A stretch of DNA of 64,000 bases from Planctomycetota bacterium (lineage in GTDB: Bacteria; Planctomycetota; Planctomycetia; Pirellulales; PALSA-1355): assembly GCA_003389325.1 (NCBI GenBank), contig QQVE01000048.1:231657-295656 (forward strand), written 5' to 3'. Made by a program: the position numbers and the translations under genes. The notes below the pieces were generated by a model, which made no database searches, was not told the DNA's origin, and was given only the letters and a program-made list of their open reading frames with translations. Positions 10,450 through 18,893 of this stretch are shown here, one piece after another. Positions within the stretch are counted from its first letter, which is position 1; each line of letters opens with the position of its first letter.

Positions 10450-11295
10450 ATGCAAACCGCACAGTTTCAACTTCACGCCCAAATCGAAGAACAGCACTGG
10501 TGGTTCGTTGCCCGGCGGCAGATCCTGCGCGACGTCATCCAGGCCGTGCTGCCGCCCTCGCCCGAGACGACGATTGTCGACGTGGGTTGCGGCACCGGGG
10601 CCAACCTGGCGGGCCTGGCGGGCGACTACAAGTGCGTGGGGGTCGACACGTCGGCCGACGCCATTCGCCTGGCCCGGCGCCGCTTTCCTAACGTGCAATT
10701 CGTGAGGGGGTTCGCTCCCCAAGCCGTCGAGGAAGTGCTGCGCCGCGCGCGTCTGGTGATGTTGTGCGACGTGCTGGAGCACGTGCCCGACGATTTCTCG
10801 CTGTTTTCCGAGTTGCTGGCCGCCACCGAGCCAGGGACATATTTCTTGGTGACCGTGCCGGCGAACCTGTCGCTGTGGAGCGAGCACGACGAGTCATTCG
10901 GCCACTACCGGCGCTACGACGCCCTGCGGCTGGCGCAAGTCTGGGAAGATCTGCCGGCGCGGGCGCTGTTCGTGTCGCACTTCAACTCGCGGCTGTATCC
11001 GCTGGTCAAAGCGGTGCGTTCCTGGAACCAGCTACGAGGCACTGCCGCGGGTCGGGCGGGGACCGACTTCGAGATGCCCCCGTCGCGCGTGAATCGGGCC
11101 CTGGCACGCTGTTTTGCCGGCGAACGCCGTCGTCTGGTGCGTCTGGCTCGGCAGGAATTGGCCGCGCCCTACCGCCGTGGTGTGAGCCTGATGGCACTGC
11201 TGGAAAGAGCCCCGGGGCCGGTGCACACGCGTCACAAGCCCAGCCACGTGGCTCCCGACGTGTTCAATCCAGCTCTCGCGGCGGCGCAAAGCTAA
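10450..11295 (+). CDS. Class I SAM-dependent methyltransferase
   Basis: 281 residues. SAM-binding motif I is VDVGCGTGANLAGLAG (about residues 40-55), followed by an acidic residue in VGVDTSADAI, LVMLCDVLEHVPDD as motif IV, and the post-motif TVPANLSLWSEHD typical of Methyltransf_11/23-type enzymes acting on small molecules or lipids. The N-terminal EEQHWWFVARRQI is common in such methyltransferases. Substrate unknown. The neighbours (aminotransferase upstream, carA downstream) give no clear pathway. Confidence 0.82.
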   Translation: MQTAQFQLHAQIEEQHWWFVARRQILRDVIQAVLPPSPETTIVDVGCGTGANLAGLAGDYKCVGVDTSADAIRLARRRFPNVQFVRGFAPQAVEEVLRRARLVMLCDVLEHVPDDFSLFSELLAATEPGTYFLVTVPANLSLWSEHDESFGHYRRYDALRLAQVWEDLPARALFVSHFNSRLYPLVKAVRSWNQLRGTAAGRAGTDFEMPPSRVNRALARCFAGERRRLVRLARQELAAPYRRGVSLMALLERAPGPVHTRHKPSHVAPDVFNPALAAAQS

Positions 11296-11361
11296 ACGCC
11301 TGGCGAAACGCGCCCGTTCTTGCCGACTCCGGGGTCTCCTACCCTGACGAATCTGTGCCGT

Positions 11362-11367
11362 TATAAT
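11362..11367 (+). promoter_or_regulatory. TATAAT box upstream of carA
   Basis: A perfect TATAAT lies 67 bp past the methyltransferase stop. The expected -35 region (about 11339-11344) is poor. If used, transcription would start near 11374 and include both hairpins of the 240-nt carA leader. Confidence 0.4.
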
Positions 11368-11404
11368 GAGACCGCGACCTCCGGGCGCGCGAGGCGCAAA
11401 AAAA

Positions 11405-11436
11405 GAGGGCTCTTGCTCGCCGGGGCAAGAACCCTC
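11405..11436 (-). terminator. Hairpin in the carA leader with a minus-strand T-run
   Basis: Arms 11405-11416 and 11425-11436 form a 12-bp stem with one mismatch. A7 at 11398-11404 lies just before it, so the minus-strand reading is hairpin plus T7. No minus-strand gene feeds into it. In the plus direction it lies in the carA leader and could be a pause or attenuation element. Confidence 0.5.
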
Positions 11437-11446
11437 GTATTGGCTG

Positions 11447-11475
11447 TCCGCACGGGCAACGTATGCCAGTGCGGA
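11447..11475 (+). promoter_or_regulatory. Second stable hairpin in the carA leader
   Basis: TCCGCAC (11447-11453) pairs with GTGCGGA (11469-11475). Inside it GGCA pairs with TGCC, separated from the outer stem by a single G/A mismatch. It begins 11 nt after the A-tract hairpin. The stretch 11296-11617 holds only the TATAAT box and these two hairpins, with no gene. Confidence 0.45.
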
Positions 11476-11617
11476 GACCCACAGCCGTACCAACCGTATC
11501 GGGCCAGTTGCGCACGAAACTTTAGTACCGCAGCTACGCGCTTCGCCGGTTGATAATACGCGCCCGCACAAAGCAAAACTCTTACCTCGTAGGAACGCGA
11601 TCCCGCTGGGAAACGAT

Positions 11618-12751
11618 ATGAAAGTAGCCAAGCTTGCCCTGGAAGACGGCACGGTCTTTAGCGGTCGTGCGTTTGGCGCCTCCGGCGAAGTCGATGGTGA
11701 AGTCTGCTTCAACACCTCGATGACCGGATACCAGGAAATCCTTACCGATCCCAGCTACCGCGGACAGATTGTCACGATGACCTATCCGGAAATCGGCAAC
11801 TACGGCGTCAATGACGAAGATGCCGAGAGCGGCGGGCCGCACCTGGCCGGCTTCGTCGTCCGCAATCATAGCAGTGTGGCCAGTAATTTTCGGGCGCAAG
11901 GTCGCTTGCAGGACTACCTGGCCGAGCACGGCGTGGTGGGCATTTCGGGCATCGATACGCGGCTGCTCGTGCGGCGGATTCGCGAACACGGCGCGCTGCG
12001 GGGCGTGCTTTCCAGCGAAGACCTCGACGATGCCAGCCTCGTGGCCAAGGCCAAGGCCAGCCCTGGTCTGGTAGGACGCGACCTGGTGCGCGAGGTCGTG
12101 CCCAGTCAACCGGTCGAGTGGAACGAGCGGCTCAGCAAGTGGTCCAAACTCGCCCCGCCCGACGAGTCCAATTCGACTGCTGCTTCCAGGCCGCACGTCG
12201 TGGCGCTCGACTATGGCATGAAGTGGAACATCGCCCGGCACTTGTACAACTTGGGCTGCCAGGTGACCATCCTGCCCGGCACGGTCAGCAGTGCGGAGGT
12301 GTTGGAACTCAAGCCCGACGGCGTGTTCCTCTCCAACGGCCCGGGCGACCCCGAGCCGCTGGAGTATGCCATCGGCACGATCGGCGAGCTGCTGGGCAAG
12401 ACGCCGGTATTCGGCATCTGCCTGGGGCATCAGCTACTGAGCCTCGCCTGCGGCGCCACGACCTTCAAGCTCAAATTCGGCCATCGCGGCGCGAACCAAC
12501 CGGTCCAGAATCTCGAGACCGGCCGGGTGGAGATCACGTCGCAGAATCACGGCTTCGCCGTTGCCGAGGACGATTTGCCGAGTTGCCTCGAGGTAACGCA
12601 CCGCAACCTGAACGACGGCACGATCGAGGGCGTTCGCCACCGCGAGCTTCCGGCCTACAGCGTGCAGTATCACCCCGAAGCCTCAGCCGGCCCCCACGAC
12701 AGCGATTATCTCTTCGATCGCTTTTGGGAACTGATCGGGGCCCACGCGTAG
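11618..12751 (+). CDS. carA: Carbamoyl-phosphate synthase small (glutaminase) subunit
   Basis: Hydrolyses glutamine and passes ammonia to CarB to make carbamoyl phosphate for pyrimidines and arginine. 377 residues. The N-terminal CarA domain has LEDGTVFSGRAFGA, FNTSMTGYQEILTDPSY and TYPEIGNYGVN. The class I glutamine amidotransferase domain has FGICLGHQLL (nucleophile Cys), SQNHGFAV and the QYHPEASAGPHD catalytic His/Glu pair. The frame is open further upstream, but the ATG at 11618 gives the conserved start MKVAKLALEDG. carB is not adjacent, because a convergent minus-strand gene follows 9 bp after the stop. Confidence 0.96.
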   Translation: MKVAKLALEDGTVFSGRAFGASGEVDGEVCFNTSMTGYQEILTDPSYRGQIVTMTYPEIGNYGVNDEDAESGGPHLAGFVVRNHSSVASNFRAQGRLQDYLAEHGVVGISGIDTRLLVRRIREHGALRGVLSSEDLDDASLVAKAKASPGLVGRDLVREVVPSQPVEWNERLSKWSKLAPPDESNSTAASRPHVVALDYGMKWNIARHLYNLGCQVTILPGTVSSAEVLELKPDGVFLSNGPGDPEPLEYAIGTIGELLGKTPVFGICLGHQLLSLACGATTFKLKFGHRGANQPVQNLETGRVEITSQNHGFAVAEDDLPSCLEVTHRNLNDGTIEGVRHRELPAYSVQYHPEASAGPHDSDYLFDRFWELIGAHA

Positions 12752-12760
12752 CCGCGTTTG

Positions 12761-14083
12761 CTACTGCTCGAACAGCACGCACAGCACCTCGACGGCCGAC
12801 ACGGCTCGCTCCGGGCGCTCCGCCTCGCTGCCATCGGAGTCGACGTAGATCGACAGGGCGCATCGCAAGTACTGCTCGCGTGTTTGCTCAACCAGATCGG
12901 GATCGAGCTCCGCGGCCGCAACCGGCCATAGCGCTTCCAACTCCTCGAGCGCCTGGGCGTCGCCTGAAATGGCCGCAAACACCAGGTCGTCGATCCGCTC
13001 CAACAGCTCCAGCACTTCGGGGGGCTGCCGCGCCAGCCGCGCCGCCAGCGCGTCGAGTTGCTCCGAGCGCGTGCGTTCCTCGGTGGCCACCCCGCCGCCG
13101 TGCGCTCGGTCGGTGCGCTGGTTCTTGGCCGCTTGTCCGGTGCCGGCCGCCACCTTGGGCGAGCTGCGTTTTGATTTTCGCGAGCGGTCTTTGGGTTTGC
13201 CGCCTTCGATTTCCATCAACACTTCGGCCAGGCGATCCAGGTCGTCCAAGACCAACCCCGGGCGCGGCTGTTCCAATTCCGTGGCCAACACCGACAGCTT
13301 GCCCGAGTCGAGCACCGAAGTGATCCATGCGGCCCAACCCTGCCACTGGGCTGAGCCGGCCGCCGTCGATTCGTCGAGCTGCAAGACCGTGATGCCCTGC
13401 CGCCCCATGGCTCGCCAGCTGTTCTCTTCAGGCGGCAGCGCCAGAATCCGCACAGGCCTGCTCGGAGAAAAGTGCAAGCCGGTGCTGAACGAGAACTCGC
13501 CACGGCACTCGACCGGCAGCAGGCTCAACAGCCCCGCCACGAGTTGATCGCACGGCACGGTCGACCGCACTGCCAGGCGATCGCTGGCAAGCGCCGTCTG
13601 CAGCAACGTTGCCAACGCCGCCGGACCCGGATCGCGAGCCAGCCGGGCCACCAGCGCCAGGTCCACGACCGGCGCCCGCCCGCATAGCCGGATCGGCTCG
13701 AGCGTTTCGGCCACTGATTCCTCGACGCGCAAGGAGCCGCTCGCTGCCGCGGCGCGAAGAATCGCGAACGGGTCGTTGGCAAATCGCTGCATGGCCCCCG
13801 GCGGCACGACCAGGAACTGAGTATAGACCTGCATGCCGCCGCGGCCGCTGTATTCCTTGCCGGCGACCGACGTGCGCGAAACGCAGTGCGCGCCGCTGCC
13901 CAGCCGAAAGTAATTCGTGCTCGCCGCGTCGCCTCCCTGCTCCAGCAGCGAGCCATGCGAGGGGCCCCACACGGCCAGCTCGCGGGCGTCGGATTCGGCC
14001 AGGCCCGGGCTGCGGGCCAATAGTTGATAGCCTTGCGCGCGGTCCGTCGCGGCGGACGTAAAGATGGCTTGTTCGATCAGCAC
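12761..14083 (-). CDS. GTPase-associated protein 1 (GAP1)-like protein
   Basis: 440 residues with no signal peptide or membrane segment. The N-terminal 110 residues (LIEQAIFTSAATDRAQGYQLL ... GKEYSGRGGMQVYTQFLVVPP) look like the N-terminal domain of GAP1-type proteins, which comparative genomics has linked to bacterial GTPase conflict modules. A middle domain (about 130-280) and an alpha-helical C-terminal region (340-440, very rich in Leu/Glu/Ala) follow. It starts at GTG behind GAGGTAAG. It is the last gene of a four-gene minus-strand operon, 61 bp after the GTPase gene, which supports the assignment. The molecular activity is unknown, and the family call is from memory of motifs. Confidence 0.6.
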   Translation of the reverse strand: MLIEQAIFTSAATDRAQGYQLLARSPGLAESDARELAVWGPSHGSLLEQGGDAASTNYFRLGSGAHCVSRTSVAGKEYSGRGGMQVYTQFLVVPPGAMQRFANDPFAILRAAAASGSLRVEESVAETLEPIRLCGRAPVVDLALVARLARDPGPAALATLLQTALASDRLAVRSTVPCDQLVAGLLSLLPVECRGEFSFSTGLHFSPSRPVRILALPPEENSWRAMGRQGITVLQLDESTAAGSAQWQGWAAWITSVLDSGKLSVLATELEQPRPGLVLDDLDRLAEVLMEIEGGKPKDRSRKSKRSSPKVAAGTGQAAKNQRTDRAHGGGVATEERTRSEQLDALAARLARQPPEVLELLERIDDLVFAAISGDAQALEELEALWPVAAAELDPDLVEQTREQYLRCALSIYVDSDGSEAERPERAVSAVEVLCVLFEQ

Positions 14084-14144
14084 GCGATGCTTACCTCACG
14101 GAGCGACGATTCAGGACGCACGAACCAGGACGCGCCATCTCTCG

Positions 14145-15056
14145 TTAGGAGCGCAAATTGTCGACGAGCCATTCAAAGGGTTCGATGATGCCGCGCGGTT
14201 CCACTCGCAGCGGCACCTTTTGTTTTTCGGCGCCCGGTTCCTTCTTCACGGCACACGCTCCGGCCACTCCGGCGGCAAAGAAGCGGTGCCGGTGAAAGCG
14301 CTGCTGGCAAATGCGATACAGGCCCGGAGCGTGTCGCTGGGCGTAGGCCGGCGGATCTTCGAAGCACGAATCGCACTGGTCGGCCTTGCTGAAGATCAAT
14401 GCCACGGGCCGCATCGCCCACGACGACTTGGGATCGTCGCCCATCTCGGTCAAGTGGCTGAGCAGCTTCATCGTGAAGTAGTCTTCGTCGAGCGATCCCG
14501 ATTGCAGCTTGGTGCCGTCGATCAAGATCATCACGCCGTCGCAGCGGGTCAGCATCGCGTGGATCACGCGGTACGAGCGCGGATGGTCCACTTCCTCGAA
14601 CAGCGCTTCGCCCGCCATGTCGGGCAGCACCATTTCGACCGGCTGGCGGTGCCGGGGGCTGCGCAGTTGGCAGTGCACCCAGTTCCAGCGATCGGGCTCG
14701 TTGGGCGTCTTGGTCGGAAACTCGCACCGCGACAGCGCGGCCAGCGTGCTGTGTTGCAGCGTCACCGAGAAGCCGCCGCGGGCCGATAGCTGCAGGTGCT
14801 TCGGCTGGCGCGAAAGCATGTCGAGCAGCATGCCCAGGTAGACGGTCTTGCCCACGCCGCTGGGTCCCAGCGCCGCGAACATCACCGGCTTGGTGTGTTT
14901 CGAGCGCGCCTGGTGCGCGAGGATCATCGGGGCGAAGCAGTTCCGGCAGCTCTCGGCGTCCGGCGTGTTGCCCTCGTTGCAGATCAAGCACGGAATCTGG
15001 TTCCCATAGTGGGCCAGACGCATCGAATCCAACTCTAGCGCAACGCCGCGACTCAT
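14145..15056 (-). CDS. Zinc-ribbon P-loop GTPase (double-GTPase/TRAFAC-like)
   Basis: 303 residues. A zinc ribbon with Cys23, Cys26, Cys37 and Cys40 precedes the G domain. Walker A is GPSGVGKT (64-71), the switch II DxxG is DMAGEALFEE (146-155), and the base-recognition motif is SKAD (223-226), where Ser replaces the usual Asn/Thr. VMILIDGTKL precedes it. The GKTVYLGMLLDML segment after the P-loop is typical of bacterial GTPases found beside GAP1 proteins. The ATG overlaps the stop of the FGE-like gene in an ATGA, indicating translational coupling. The frame is open further upstream, but that region is the FGE-like gene in another frame. Confidence 0.75.
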   Translation of the reverse strand: MSRGVALELDSMRLAHYGNQIPCLICNEGNTPDAESCRNCFAPMILAHQARSKHTKPVMFAALGPSGVGKTVYLGMLLDMLSRQPKHLQLSARGGFSVTLQHSTLAALSRCEFPTKTPNEPDRWNWVHCQLRSPRHRQPVEMVLPDMAGEALFEEVDHPRSYRVIHAMLTRCDGVMILIDGTKLQSGSLDEDYFTMKLLSHLTEMGDDPKSSWAMRPVALIFSKADQCDSCFEDPPAYAQRHAPGLYRICQQRFHRHRFFAAGVAGACAVKKEPGAEKQKVPLRVEPRGIIEPFEWLVDNLRS

Positions 15057-16201
15057 GTCCGGTCCTCCGCAATCGGGGTGGCGACCTGTTCCTCTTCTTC
15101 GGCCGACGACTCGTCGCCGCCGCCGCAGTCCAGATCGCGTAGGTTGATCGCACAACGGAATCCGATGTTGTGCTTGCGCGCCAGAGCCGTGTCCGCGCTG
15201 CGGAAATGGCACGTGGCCTGACAGTCGAGATACGTATCGAAGGCTCCGCCGCGCATGCTCTTCAGCTTGGCCTGGCCGCTGGCGCCCTCGGCCGCATCGG
15301 GCTCGAAGGCCAAGGCGTCGGCCGTCCACTCCCACACGTTACCGATCAGTTGATGCACGCCTCCGACGCTCACGCCGCCTTGAAACTCGTAGACGCTTAC
15401 CGGCTTGCCCGGTCCCGAGCCCCACAGGTTGGCTCGCGTGCGGTCCATGGCGTCGCCCCAGGGGTAGCGCCGCTGCAGCAAGGGGTGGCCTTCGATCGAT
15501 ACCGGCCAGCTCCCCGCTTTCACCCATTCGGCATCGCTGGGAAGCCGCTTGCCGACCCAGCGGGCATAGGCTACGGCTTCGTACCAGCTGACGCCGACGA
15601 CCGGCAATTTTTCTTCGCCCCGCGGGAACCGTCCGCCTCGCCAGTATCGCGGCCCGGGATGTCCCGTCAGATCAACGAAGTCGAGCAATGCCGGCCAGAT
15701 TTCCGGATCCCAGATGGCCATTTGTTCGTAGCCGCCGGCCGAAACGAAGTGCTGGAACTGGGCGTTCGTGACCGGGTAGCGATCGAGATAATATGCCTCG
15801 AGGTGCAGCATGGCGGTTTCGGCCGCATCCTTGTCGTTGCCCTGTCCCGACCGCAGCATCACCTGGCCCTCGGGCACCAGGCACATGTTGTCGGAGAGCG
15901 CGGCCCGCGTGCGCGAGAGCTGCTCGGGGGCGAGGTTCTTCACCAGTTGAGGGCGAAGCAACAGCGCGTAGCGGCTTTGGCTCAGCATGTCGTCGACGAC
16001 CGATTGCACGCCGCCGTTGAAGACCGGCTCGTCGGGGACCGTTACCGCCTCGGGTTCCAGCGCCGTGGCGACGGCGCTCTCGGGGGCCGCGGTAGCGTTC
16101 TTGCCGCGCCCGCTCGCGCCCGAGCCCCCCATGATCCCGCCGAACCATTCCGGCAGTTTCGACAGGACGTTGCCGTGACTCGTGGAGTTGCTGGATCGCA
16201 T
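15053..16201 (-). CDS. Formylglycine-generating-enzyme (SUMF1/FGE)-fold protein
   Basis: 382 residues. The first 100 are low-complexity and Ala/Gly-rich with no clear signal peptide. The FGE-sulfatase domain spans about 105-355: CLVPEGQVMLRSG, DRYPVTNAQFQHFV, PVVGVSWYEAVAYARWVGKRLPSDAEW, RYPWGD, GNVWEW (287-292), SMRGGAF (315-321) and IGFRCA (346-351). Cys327 and Cys331 lie near the place of the FGE active-site pair, but four residues apart, whereas the classical enzyme has five. No sulfatase is encoded nearby, so a binding or non-classical role within the GTPase operon is likely. Its ends are tightly coupled to both flanking genes. Confidence 0.78.
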   Translation of the reverse strand: MRSSNSTSHGNVLSKLPEWFGGIMGGSGASGRGKNATAAPESAVATALEPEAVTVPDEPVFNGGVQSVVDDMLSQSRYALLLRPQLVKNLAPEQLSRTRAALSDNMCLVPEGQVMLRSGQGNDKDAAETAMLHLEAYYLDRYPVTNAQFQHFVSAGGYEQMAIWDPEIWPALLDFVDLTGHPGPRYWRGGRFPRGEEKLPVVGVSWYEAVAYARWVGKRLPSDAEWVKAGSWPVSIEGHPLLQRRYPWGDAMDRTRANLWGSGPGKPVSVYEFQGGVSVGGVHQLIGNVWEWTADALAFEPDAAEGASGQAKLKSMRGGAFDTYLDCQATCHFRSADTALARKHNIGFRCAINLRDLDCGGGDESSAEEEEQVATPIAEDRT

Positions 16202-16243
16202 GGTCTTCTCGCTCTTGTCTTGCCAGGGGAAAGGGCCGCGGCC

Positions 16244-18772
16244 CTATCGTTTCGCCAGCTTGCGAACTTTGCTCTTTTGCAGGGACTCGAACTGTTCCAT
16301 CACCGAACCCAACACCGTATCTTCGGGCCGCGCACCGTTGCTCTCGGTCGGACGATTGGCCGCAGGCGGGGGGGAGGGTTCGACCCGATGCATGCCCGCG
16401 GCGGGCGACGAATCGCCGCGCTGGGCCAACGCTTCGGACTGCATTTCGACGGCCTTGCGCAATTGCCGCAGCTCTTCGCTCCAACTCTCGCGCTCGGCAG
16501 CGGCCGTCCGCTTTTGCTCGGCCAATTGTTCGATCAGCTCGGCGCCCCGATGGCGCAGCAGATCGAGTTCGTTTTCCAACTGCTGCCGCTCGGCTTCGGC
16601 CTCGGCAAGTTGTTCTTGAAGCGCCGCGTCGCCTTCGCCCGAGGCTGCCTGGTCGGCCAGCCGGGCCAGTTCGGCCTGGGCGCTCTCGAGTTCGGCGCGA
16701 AGCTGGTCCGCGGCCGAAGCGCTTTTTTCCAGGGGTTCCACCTGCTCGCGCAGTTGGGCCAACTCTTCTTGTGCGGCGTTGCGGTGAGCTTCGAGCTCGC
16801 CTATCTCGCGCCGCAACCGTTCGTTCTGCTCGATTTGCTGTGTGAGCCGCTCCTGGCTGCGGGCGACTTCGGCCTGCGCTTCCAGCAGCCGGGCTTCGGC
16901 CGCGGCTGCGTCGCCGTCGGTCGACCCATCGGCGGCCCGGGCGGCCCAGACCTCGGACTGCCGCTCCAGGGTTTCGCGCATGTGTCGCAGCTCTTCGCCC
17001 CAGGCTTCGCGCTCGGCGGCGGCCTGCCGCTGTTGCTCGGCCAGCGCGTCGGTGAGTTCGGCGGCCCGTTGCCGCACGGCCTCGAGTTCGCCCTGCAAGT
17101 GCTGCCGCTCGTTCTGCACGGCGAACAGTTGCTGTTCGAGCTCGGCGCCTTCGGCGGGGCTGGCCACTTGCTCGCGCAGCCGGGCGATCTCGCTTTGGGC
17201 CGCCGTGAGCTCGCCGCGCAGCCGAGCCGCTTCTGAAGCGCTTTCGGCCAGCGGGCCGAACTGACCGCGTAGTTGCGCCAACTCTTCGCGCGCTTGTTCG
17301 CCGCGGTGCTCCAGCCGCCCGATCTCCTCGCGCAACTGCTCGTTTTGTTCCTGTTGGATCTGCAGGCGTTCCTGGCCCTGGGCGATCTCCGCCTCGGCGG
17401 CCAGCACGCGTTCCTTGGCGGCCGCCAGCGCTGCGGCTTCCTCGGCATCCTGATCGCCGCGCTCGGCCCAGGCCGCCGTCTGGCGGTCGAGGGCCTCGCG
17501 CAGATGCTTCAGCTCCTCGCCCCACTGTTCGCGTTCGGTCGCGGCAATCCGCTTTTGCTCGTCGACCGCCTCGGTCAAGTCGGATGCTCGGCGGCGCAAG
17601 GCCTCGAGCTCTCCCACCAACTGCTGCCGCTCGCTCTGCATCGCGTAGAGCTGTTGCTCCAGCTCCGCGTTCTCGGCCGGGTGCTCCGACTGTTCGCGCA
17701 GGCGGGCGATCTCCGACTGGGCCGCGGCCAACTCGCCCTGCAACCGTGCCGCCTCCGAGGCCGTCTCCCGCAGCGACTCGAAGTGACCCTGCAAGTGCGC
17801 GAGCTCTTCCCGGGCGCTTTCGCGCTGGGCCTCGAGCCGCTGGATCTCTTCGCGGAACTGCCCGATCTGCTCCGATTGGGCTTGCCCGCGCTCCTTGGCA
17901 TGGGCGATTTCGGCTTCGGCCTGCAAGAGCCGTTCTTTGGTGGCCGCCAGTGCCGCGGCGTCTTCGTTCGCTTGGGCCGAACGTTGAGCCCAGGCGTCGG
18001 ACTGGCGTTCGAGCGAGTGCCGCATCTGACGCAGCTCTTCGCTCCAGTTCTCGCGCTCGGTGTTGGCCTGGCGGCGCTGTTCGGCCAGCGCCTCGTTGAG
18101 CTCGGCGGCGTGATGCCGCAGGCCCTCGAGTTCGCTTTGCAGTCGTTGGCGTTCGGCCTGCAGCGACGCGAGCTGCGCTTGTGCTTCGTCGTTGCCGTGC
18201 GAGCCGGCCAGTTGCTCGCGCAACCGCTCCAGGTCCGCTTGCGCCGCGGCCAGGTCGCCGCGCAAACGCGCCGCCTCGGCCGCCGATTCCGCCAGCGGGG
18301 CGAACTGCCCGCGCAACTGCGACAGCTCTTCGCGCGCTTCGCGGTGATCCGACTCGAGCCGTTCGATCTGGGCCCGCAGATGTTCGTTCTGTTCGGTCTG
18401 CATCTCGAGCCGCTGCTCGTGCTTCGAGCACTCGCCTTGCAAGTGGGTGAGCCGCTCGGAGGCTTCGGTCAGCTCAGCGCTTTTGGCGTCGAGCTGCTTC
18501 TTGATCGAAGTGCAGCGGCCGGACAGCTCGGTCTCGGCGCGGGCGCGATCTTCCAACTGGCGTTCGCACTCGGCGAGGCTGCGGCGGGCTTCGGCCAACT
18601 GCCGGCGGCAATCGGCCAGTTCGCTGCCGCGCTGTTCGCAGTCGACCAGCGCCTGTTCCAGACACTCGGAGACGGACTGGTAGCCGCGCCGAAGTTCACG
18701 AATGGACTCTTGCAGCGGCTGTCCGAAGGCGGTCAGCGGTAATGAAAGGTCGACCGACACGTCAAAGCCCAT
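16244..18772 (-). CDS. Large coiled-coil protein of four 174-residue tandem repeats
   Basis: 842 residues, almost entirely Glu/Gln/Arg/Ala/Leu helix of coiled-coil type. After residues 1-143, a unit of about 174 residues recurs four times, beginning AREELSQLRGQF (146), AREELAHLQGHF (320), AREELAQLRGQF (494) and AQEELAQLREQV (667). Each copy carries an ER-E-x-W-[SG]-EEL motif (239, 413, 587 and 760). The tail is Pro/Ser-rich and ends with a basic KSKVRKLAKR. No signal peptide or membrane segment is visible. The start is uncertain: ATG 18772 gives MGFDVSVDLSLPL, and GTG 18874 is an alternative that adds 34 residues. First gene of the GTPase operon, 42 bp before the FGE-like gene; probably a scaffold or filament. 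Confidence 0.75.
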   Translation of the reverse strand: MGFDVSVDLSLPLTAFGQPLQESIRELRRGYQSVSECLEQALVDCEQRGSELADCRRQLAEARRSLAECERQLEDRARAETELSGRCTSIKKQLDAKSAELTEASERLTHLQGECSKHEQRLEMQTEQNEHLRAQIERLESDHREAREELSQLRGQFAPLAESAAEAARLRGDLAAAQADLERLREQLAGSHGNDEAQAQLASLQAERQRLQSELEGLRHHAAELNEALAEQRRQANTERENWSEELRQMRHSLERQSDAWAQRSAQANEDAAALAATKERLLQAEAEIAHAKERGQAQSEQIGQFREEIQRLEAQRESAREELAHLQGHFESLRETASEAARLQGELAAAQSEIARLREQSEHPAENAELEQQLYAMQSERQQLVGELEALRRRASDLTEAVDEQKRIAATEREQWGEELKHLREALDRQTAAWAERGDQDAEEAAALAAAKERVLAAEAEIAQGQERLQIQQEQNEQLREEIGRLEHRGEQAREELAQLRGQFGPLAESASEAARLRGELTAAQSEIARLREQVASPAEGAELEQQLFAVQNERQHLQGELEAVRQRAAELTDALAEQQRQAAAEREAWGEELRHMRETLERQSEVWAARAADGSTDGDAAAAEARLLEAQAEVARSQERLTQQIEQNERLRREIGELEAHRNAAQEELAQLREQVEPLEKSASAADQLRAELESAQAELARLADQAASGEGDAALQEQLAEAEAERQQLENELDLLRHRGAELIEQLAEQKRTAAAERESWSEELRQLRKAVEMQSEALAQRGDSSPAAGMHRVEPSPPPAANRPTESNGARPEDTVLGSVMEQFESLQKSKVRKLAKR
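16411..18337 (-). repeat. Four tandem copies of a coiled-coil repeat of about 522 bp
   Basis: DNA encoding the four 174/174/173-residue units described for the coiled-coil gene. The constant period in phase indicates duplication of a whole module rather than mere low complexity. The copies differ at many codons, so the duplications are not recent. Listed from high to low coordinate because the gene is on the minus strand. Confidence 0.65.
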
Positions 18773-18893
18773 GTTGTACGCGATGGGTGCGGGGGCGGCT
18801 CGTACTGGAGCGTGCGCCGGAGTTGCGGTGGCCTCGGAACAGCCAGACCGCGACATTGCCCGGCGTGCGCACACTTCTAGGGCCGCCTTGAGA

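Noticed and set aside
8339..10462. A 707-codon open frame on the minus strand opposite the isomerase and aminotransferase genes
   Set aside because: It is antisense to two well-supported genes, has Arg/Ala/His-rich composition typical of GC-rich shadow frames, and shows no recognisable motif. The same applies to other long minus-strand frames such as 29532-31733 opposite glmS.
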